Assembly (NCBI GenBank): GCA_903934795.1
Contig: CAIZPE010000303.1
Span: forward strand, 1-33,407
From: an uncultured bacterium
Lineage (GTDB): Bacteria; Pseudomonadota; Gammaproteobacteria; Burkholderiales; Burkholderiaceae_E
Length of the DNA stretch: 33,407 nt
Reading direction: 5' to 3'
Positions 27,885 to 33,407 of this stretch are shown here, in pieces; the first letter of the stretch is position 1, and every line of letters starts with the position of its first letter. The translations under genes and the position numbers were made by a program. The notes under the pieces are model-generated. The model ran no database searches. It worked only from the letters and a program-made list of their open reading frames with translations, and was not told the origin of the DNA.

Positions 27885-30287
27885 ATGCCCACCGTGAACA
27901 TCCCGCCCCTGTCCTCACCGTGGCCGCACCGTGCCCGCCGGGCTGCGCTCGCGTTCGCCGCGGTGCTCGCCGCCTGCGGCGGCGGCGGGGGCGGCAGCCC
28001 GTCCACCGGCGGCACCAGCGTCGTTCCCGATCCGGATCAGACACCGGCGGCGATCGCCACCGCCGACACCACGCTGCTGGTCAGCGGGGCCGACCTGCCC
28101 GAGGCCGTGGCGCTGGAGTCCGCCATCCCGCTCTTTCATGCCGCGCCGACCCTGCTCGAGCCGCCGGATGACAGCGATGTCGAGAATGCCGAGGCCTCGG
28201 CCACGAGGCCGCCCAACACCTATCGGCTGCCGGCACTGAAGAGCGCTGCCGACACCGCCCGGCTCACCGTGCAGGACATCGAGGAACTGCGCAAGGGCGC
28301 CGACAGCGGGCCCGCGGTGGCCACCAAGGATGTCACGCCGATGGCGGGCGGCGGTGTGATCGCCACCTACACCCCGGCGCAGATCCGCGCGGCATACGGC
28401 ATGCCGGCCCTGCCTGCGTCGCTGGCCACGATGAGCGCCACCCAGGCTGCACAGCTGGGCGCAGGCCAGACCATCTACATCGTCAACGCGTACCACAACC
28501 CGAATGTGGCCGCCGAGCTGGCTGCCTTCAACCAGAAGTTCGGGCTGCCTGCCTGTACCACGCGCGCGATCGCGGTCAACGCCAGTCTGCCCCTGCCCGG
28601 CCCCTCGGCCAGAGCCTGTGATCTGTCGGTGGTCTACAGCACCCCGGCCGGGGCGATGACCACCGTGGCGCCGGCCTACGACGCCGGCTGGGCCACCGAG
28701 ATCGCGCTGGATGTGCAGTGGGCGCATGCCACCGCGCCGCTGGCGCGCATCGTGGTGATCGAGGCACCGAACGCCTCGGTGAGCAGCCTGGTCGGCGCGA
28801 TCCGGCTGGCCAACGCCATGGGCCCCGGCGTGGTCTCGATGAGCTTCGGTGCGATCGAGGGCAGCTGGACCGCCTCGGTCGATTCGGTGTTCACCGCGCC
28901 GCGCATGACCTACCTGGCGGCCACCGGCGACTCCGGGGCCGCCGTGGCCTGGCCCTCGGTGTCGCCCAATGTGGTGGCGGTGGGCGGCACTTCGCTCACC
29001 GCGGTGGGCGTGGGCAGCCGCACCGAGTCCGCCTGGTCGGGCGCGGGCGGCGGCATCAGCGCGTACACCGCGGTGCCGAGCTACCAGAGCGCGCCGGTGC
29101 CGGGACTGAATGTGGCCACGCGCCGCGTGGTCGCCGATGTGGCCTTCAATGCCGACCCGGCCACCGGTCAGTACCTGGCGGTGATCAAGCCCGGCAGCAC
29201 CACCGTCAACTGGATGAGCTCTGGCGGCACCAGCATCGCGGCGCCGCAGTGGGCTGGGCTGATGGCCATCGCCAATGCGGTGCGGGCGCAGGCCGGCAGG
29301 CTGCCCATCGGCTCGCCGCACAGTGTGCTCTACGGGCAGATCGGTGCCGTGCCGGGTGCGTATGCCAGCGCCTTTGCCGACATCACTGCCGGCAGCAACG
29401 GAACCTGCGCACCCTGCATCGCCAAGGCCGGCTACGATGTGCCCACCGGCCTGGGCACGCCCAGAGCCACCGGGCTGCTCAGCGCTCTGGCCGGCTCCTC
29501 CTTGCCGCCACAGGCGCCGGTGGTCACCCCGGCGGGCATCAGCGGCACCGCCGGCACCGCCCTGTCGTTCACCGTCTCGGTCTCGGCGGCCAACCCGGTC
29601 AGCTACACCCTCTCGGGCGCACCCTCGGGCATGAGCATCAGTGCGGCGGGCGTGGTCACCTGGGCCACGCCGGTGGCGGGCAGCTATCCGGTGACGGTCA
29701 CGGCCCGCGATACCGTCACCCAGCTCACCGGTCAGGGTCTGTACACCGTGACTGTCGCCGCGGCGGTGCCGCCCACCGTGAACCCGGCCAGCATCAACGG
29801 CCGACCGGGCGTGCCCCTGAGCTTCGCGGCCAGCGTGACCGGCAGCAATCCGGTCACCTACACGCTGAGCGGGGCGCCTGGCGGCATGAGCATCAGCGCC
29901 GCGGGCGTGGTGAGCTGGGCCTCGCCGATGCTGGGCACCTACACCGTGACCGTCACCGCCCGTGACACCAGAACCAACCTGAGAGGCCAGGGCGTCTACA
30001 CGGTGAAGATCGTGCAGGCCGGCCCGGTGATCACCGCCGCGCCGATCAGCGGTGTGTCAGGGCGTACGCTCACCGGCACGATCACCATCACCGACGCCAC
30101 GGCCACGGCGATCTATGTCTCGATCGGCGGCGTGCCGCTGGGCATGCGATTCTCGGTCAATGGCAGCAGCATCCTGGTGAACTGGCCCAATCCGGTGGTC
30201 GGCAGCTACCGGCTCACCGTGACCGCCGTTGACTCGGCCGGTCTGCGCGCGCAGGCCACGGTGCCGGTGACGGTGAGCGCGAAGTAG
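27885..30287 (+). CDS. S53 (sedolisin)-like serine-carboxyl peptidase lipoprotein with C-terminal Ig-like repeats
   Basis: Lipobox LAAC followed by GGGGGG; WATEIALDVQWAHATAP (Glu/Asp), YLAATGDSGA (oxyanion Asp), SSGGTSIAAPQWAGLMA (catalytic Ser); three C-terminal Ig-like modules. Confidence 0.87.
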   Translation: MPTVNIPPLSSPWPHRARRAALAFAAVLAACGGGGGGSPSTGGTSVVPDPDQTPAAIATADTTLLVSGADLPEAVALESAIPLFHAAPTLLEPPDDSDVENAEASATRPPNTYRLPALKSAADTARLTVQDIEELRKGADSGPAVATKDVTPMAGGGVIATYTPAQIRAAYGMPALPASLATMSATQAAQLGAGQTIYIVNAYHNPNVAAELAAFNQKFGLPACTTRAIAVNASLPLPGPSARACDLSVVYSTPAGAMTTVAPAYDAGWATEIALDVQWAHATAPLARIVVIEAPNASVSSLVGAIRLANAMGPGVVSMSFGAIEGSWTASVDSVFTAPRMTYLAATGDSGAAVAWPSVSPNVVAVGGTSLTAVGVGSRTESAWSGAGGGISAYTAVPSYQSAPVPGLNVATRRVVADVAFNADPATGQYLAVIKPGSTTVNWMSSGGTSIAAPQWAGLMAIANAVRAQAGRLPIGSPHSVLYGQIGAVPGAYASAFADITAGSNGTCAPCIAKAGYDVPTGLGTPRATGLLSALAGSSLPPQAPVVTPAGISGTAGTALSFTVSVSAANPVSYTLSGAPSGMSISAAGVVTWATPVAGSYPVTVTARDTVTQLTGQGLYTVTVAAAVPPTVNPASINGRPGVPLSFAASVTGSNPVTYTLSGAPGGMSISAAGVVSWASPMLGTYTVTVTARDTRTNLRGQGVYTVKIVQAGPVITAAPISGVSGRTLTGTITITDATATAIYVSIGGVPLGMRFSVNGSSILVNWPNPVVGSYRLTVTAVDSAGLRAQATVPVTVSAK
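29517..30287 (+). repeat. Three tandem putative Ig-like modules in the peptidase C-terminus
   Basis: NPVSYTLSGAPSGMSISAAGVVTWATPVAGSYPVTVTARD and NPVTYTLSGAPGGMSISAAGVVSWASPMLGTYTVTVTARD, plus a diverged third copy; modules start at about 29517, 29769 and 30021. Confidence 0.8.
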
Positions 30288-30347
30288 CGCCGCGCCGCGT
30301 TGCGCACGGCGGATGCGATCATCGGTGCTCCGTTCCCGGAGCCGACC

Positions 30348-31331
30348 ATGATCCCTTCCGACACTCGTGGGCCCCGTCGGGCCTTCCTGGCGCTGTGCGC
30401 TGGCGCGCTGGCCGCGCCCGCCGCGCTGCGTGCGCAGGCGTGGCCGGAGCGTGCGGTGAAACTGGTGGTGCCGTTTGCGCCGGGGGGCGCCAACGACCTG
30501 CTGGCCCGTGCGGCCGCCGAGGGCGCGGCGCGGGTGCTGCGTCAGCCGGTGATCATCGAGAACCGGCCGGGCGCGGGCGGCAATGTCGGCGCGGCCGCGG
30601 TGGCGCGCAGCACTCCCGATGGCTACACCTTCCTGGTGAGCGCGGCCGGGGTGATCACCAACCCGCTCATCCGGCGCAGCAATCCCTATCGCGACACCGA
30701 TCTGGTGCCGGTGGCGATGATCGGCTTTGCGCCCTCGGTGCTGGTGGTTGCGCGGGGCGCGCCCTGGCGCAGCCTCGCCGAACTGGTCGAGGCAAGCCGC
30801 CAGGGCCCCGGCCTGCCGTTTGCCACCGCCGGGACCGGCAGCACCCCGCACTTTGTCGCCGAGATGCTCAACACCCATCACGGTGCCCGGCTGATGCCGG
30901 TGCCCTTCAAGAGCGGGGCCGAAGGCGCCAATGCGGTGATCGGCGGCCATGTGGCCGCCACCTCGGAGGCAAGCATCGTGGCCCTGCCGCATCTGAAGGA
31001 GGGCGGCAAGTTCCGCGCCCTGGCCACCACCTGGTCCCGGCGAATGGCGGTGGCGCCCGAACTGCCGACCGCCATCGAGCAGGGCTTTTCACAACTGCGC
31101 ATTGCCCACTGGGCCGGTGTGCACGCCCCGGCCGGCGTGCCCGCGCCCATCCTCGACCGGATGGCCGCCGCGATCGACGCCGCCATGACCAGCCGCGAGG
31201 TCACCGATCGGCTGTTGCCCCTGGGCATCGAGCCGGTGGGTGGCACGCGCGCGACCTTTGCGGAGTTCGTGAGCGGCGAGCGCGCACGGTTGGCGGCGGT
31301 CATCCGCGCCGCGGGGATGAGCGAGGACTGA
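30348..31331 (+). CDS. Bug/TctC-family tripartite tricarboxylate transporter substrate-binding protein
   Basis: WPERAVKLVVPFAPGGANDLLAR, VIIENRPGAGGNVGAAAVARSTPDGYT; signal peptide RRAFLALCAGALAAP; start approximate to 1-2 nt. Confidence 0.92.
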   Translation: MIPSDTRGPRRAFLALCAGALAAPAALRAQAWPERAVKLVVPFAPGGANDLLARAAAEGAARVLRQPVIIENRPGAGGNVGAAAVARSTPDGYTFLVSAAGVITNPLIRRSNPYRDTDLVPVAMIGFAPSVLVVARGAPWRSLAELVEASRQGPGLPFATAGTGSTPHFVAEMLNTHHGARLMPVPFKSGAEGANAVIGGHVAATSEASIVALPHLKEGGKFRALATTWSRRMAVAPELPTAIEQGFSQLRIAHWAGVHAPAGVPAPILDRMAAAIDAAMTSREVTDRLLPLGIEPVGGTRATFAEFVSGERARLAAVIRAAGMSED

Positions 31332-31378
31332 GCAGGCGCGCCCGCGGTCCTGGCGCCCCGACCGCCCGGTGTGGTGGC

Positions 31379-32587
31379 TCAGTGCAGCCGCAGCGGCAGC
31401 GCCAGCAGCGAGCGATCCACCAGGGTGGGGCTCCAGCGATGGGGCTGGTCGTCGGCGAAGCGCAGGCGCGCAAAGCGCTCCAGCAGCCCACCGAAGGCGG
31501 CGCGGGCCTCGGCGCGGGCGAGCGCCGAGCCCAGGCAGAAGTGGATGCCCGCGCCGAACGCGAGATGCGGATTGGGGTCGCGCGCGATGTCCAGCCGCTC
31601 GGGTGCCTCGAACACCGCCGGATCCTGGTTGGCCCCCAGGATGCTCAGCCAGAGATGCTGGCCTTCCGCGACCGTGTGGCCGCCGATCTGCATCGGCGCG
31701 GCAGGCACCCGGATGAAGGTCTTGGACGGACCGTCGTGGCGAAGGAGCTCCTCGACCGCGGCTGGCAGGCGTGCGGCATCGGTGCGCAAGGCGGCCAGCG
31801 AATCAGGGTGCCGCAGCAGCGCGCGCGTGCCCGAGGCGAGCAGCGCCGAGGTGGTGTCATGGCCGGCGAACAGCAGCATGGAGCAGGCGCCCAGGATCTC
31901 GGCCTGGGTCCACTGCTCGGCCTGCGACACGCCAAGCAGGTGGCTGAGCACGCTGTCATCGGGCTCGGCGCGCTTGCGCGCCAGGCAGGCGCTGAAGCGG
32001 GCGTGGAAGCGGTCGCCGGCGCTGGCCACCGCATCGAGATAGCTCGCGTCACGCGAGGAGGCACCGTAGATCAGCCGGCCGAAATCGCGCGCCCATTGGC
32101 GAAGGAACTCGCGCTCCGACAGCGGGACGCCGAGCAGGTCACAGATCACCATCGCGGTGAGCGGCTGGGCGAAGTCGGCCACCAGGTCACAGGGGTCGGG
32201 CAGTTCGTCGAGCAGGGTGTCCACATGGCGCTCGATGCGCGGCACCAGGCGTTCGACCATGGCCGGCGTGAAGGCGCGGCGCACCGGATCGCGCAGTCGG
32301 GTGTGTTCGGGTGGGTCGCGAAACAGCATCCAGCCATCGAGCAGGCTCATGGCGTGATGCAGCAGACCGGCATGCTGCGCGCCCAGGCGCTGGCGAAAGC
32401 TGCCGATGCCCTGCGCGGTGGACAGGCTGCGGTCGAGCAGCAGGCGCCCGACATCGGCGTGCGCGGTGAGGATCCAGACCTTGTGGCGCGGGCTCCAGAA
32501 CACCGGGTCGTGCTCGCGCAGCCGGCGCAGGAAGCCGTGGGGGTCGGTCACCGCCTCGGGGCTGAGCAGGTTGTCGGGCGGCTGCAT
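31379..32587 (-). CDS. Cytochrome P450
   Basis: 402 aa; FAGHDTTSALL I-helix, EELLR (ExxR), FGAGIHFCLGSALARAE heme-binding loop. Confidence 0.95.
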   Translation of the reverse strand: MQPPDNLLSPEAVTDPHGFLRRLREHDPVFWSPRHKVWILTAHADVGRLLLDRSLSTAQGIGSFRQRLGAQHAGLLHHAMSLLDGWMLFRDPPEHTRLRDPVRRAFTPAMVERLVPRIERHVDTLLDELPDPCDLVADFAQPLTAMVICDLLGVPLSEREFLRQWARDFGRLIYGASSRDASYLDAVASAGDRFHARFSACLARKRAEPDDSVLSHLLGVSQAEQWTQAEILGACSMLLFAGHDTTSALLASGTRALLRHPDSLAALRTDAARLPAAVEELLRHDGPSKTFIRVPAAPMQIGGHTVAEGQHLWLSILGANQDPAVFEAPERLDIARDPNPHLAFGAGIHFCLGSALARAEARAAFGGLLERFARLRFADDQPHRWSPTLVDRSLLALPLRLH

Positions 32588-32603
32588 GGCGCGCGCCGTG
32601 CGC

Positions 32604-33407
32604 TCAGGGCACCAGCGTGAGGAACAGGAAGGCCGCGAAGATCACCAGGTGGATCGCGCCCTGCAGCATGTTGGTCCGGCCGGTGGCCAGCGTGATGGAG
32701 CCCACCACGAAGGTGAGCGTGAGCAGCGCGATGTCCTTGTTCTCGATGCCCAGGGTGAGCGGCAGGCCCAGCCACACCGAGGCCGCGGCCACCACCGGCA
32801 CGGTGAGCCCGATGCTGGCCATGGCCGAGCCGATGGCGAGGTTCAGGCTGGTCTGCAGGCGGTCGGCCCGCGCGGCCCGCAGCGCGGCCCAGGTCTCGGG
32901 CAGCAGCACGATCATCGCGATGAGGATGCCGACCACCGCCTGCGGCGCCTCCCAGCGGGCCACCATCCGCTCGAGCGTGGGCGAGAGCAGCTTGGCCAGG
33001 CCCACCACGGCGACCAGCGCCAGCAGCAGCAGGCCGGCACTGGCCCAGGTGGCGCCCAGGGTGGGCGGCGGCGCATGCACGGATTCGTCGTCGGGGCTGG
33101 TGGTGGGCAGGAAGTAGTCGCGGTGGCGCACGGTCTGGATGAACACGAAGATCGCCCACAGCGCCAGTGACGACAGGGCGACGAAGACCAGCTGGGAATT
33201 GGTGTAGGTGGCCCCGGGAGAGCTGGTGGTGAAGGTGGGGATGATCAGCACCAGCGCCGAGAGCGCCGCCAGCGCGGCCAGGCCCGAGCCGGTGCCCTCG
33301 ATGCGGAAGCTCTGTTCGCGATGGCGGATGCCGCCTACCAGGATGCACACCCCCACGACCCCGTTGCAGATGATCATCACCGCCGAGTAGACCGTGTCGC
33401 GCGGCAC
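32604..33407 (-). CDS. Calcium/proton (cation) antiporter, ChaA-like, truncated by the window edge
   Basis: TM-rich; VVGILIAMIVLLPETWAALRAARADRLQTSLNLAIGSAMASIGLTVPVVA resembles the Na/Ca exchanger family; ORF runs off the window end. Confidence 0.8.
   Translation of the reverse strand: MPRDTVYSAVMIICNGVVGVCILVGGIRHREQSFRIEGTGSGLAALAALSALVLIIPTFTTSSPGATYTNSQLVFVALSSLALWAIFVFIQTVRHRDYFLPTTSPDDESVHAPPPTLGATWASAGLLLLALVAVVGLAKLLSPTLERMVARWEAPQAVVGILIAMIVLLPETWAALRAARADRLQTSLNLAIGSAMASIGLTVPVVAAASVWLGLPLTLGIENKDIALLTLTFVVGSITLATGRTNMLQGAIHLVIFAAFLFLTLVP

Noticed and set aside
29517-30287. Tandem DNA repeat as a possible mobile or CRISPR-like array
   Set aside because: In-frame protein-level Ig-like domain repeats of about 84 codons without spacers; explained by domain duplication.
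30395-32620. ORF 30395..32620 (+), 741 aa
   Set aside because: Runs through the Bug receptor in another frame and antisense to the P450; low-complexity translation.

Overview
High-GC proteobacterial chromosomal window, probably Betaproteobacteria/Burkholderiales-like (inferred from gene content and style only). There are about 21 credible protein-coding genes and no convincing tRNA, rRNA, CRISPR array or mobile element. The main block (about 15.1-27.6 kb) is a glycogen/alpha-glucan cluster: one glgC paralog converges on a divergently transcribed glgC-glgA pair, and glgP-glgB-glgX-malQ are chained by 4-nt start/stop overlaps. Flanking genes encode a TauD-like dioxygenase, an N-acyl-D-amino-acid deacylase-type amidohydrolase, an acyl-CoA carboxylase beta subunit, a divergent RlmN/Cfr-type radical SAM protein, a class I aminotransferase, an EamA transporter, an NDH-like/SelD fusion, an acyl-CoA ligase, alpha/beta hydrolases, a Bug/TctC receptor, a cytochrome P450 and a partial Ca2+/H+ antiporter. 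The most notable signal is a strong match to the cyclic-di-GMP-I (GEMM-I) riboswitch at about 27707-27802. It sits upstream of a predicted S53 (sedolisin) lipoprotein peptidase with C-terminal Ig-like repeats, and a hairpin occludes that gene's Shine-Dalgarno. This suggests second-messenger control of a surface protease.
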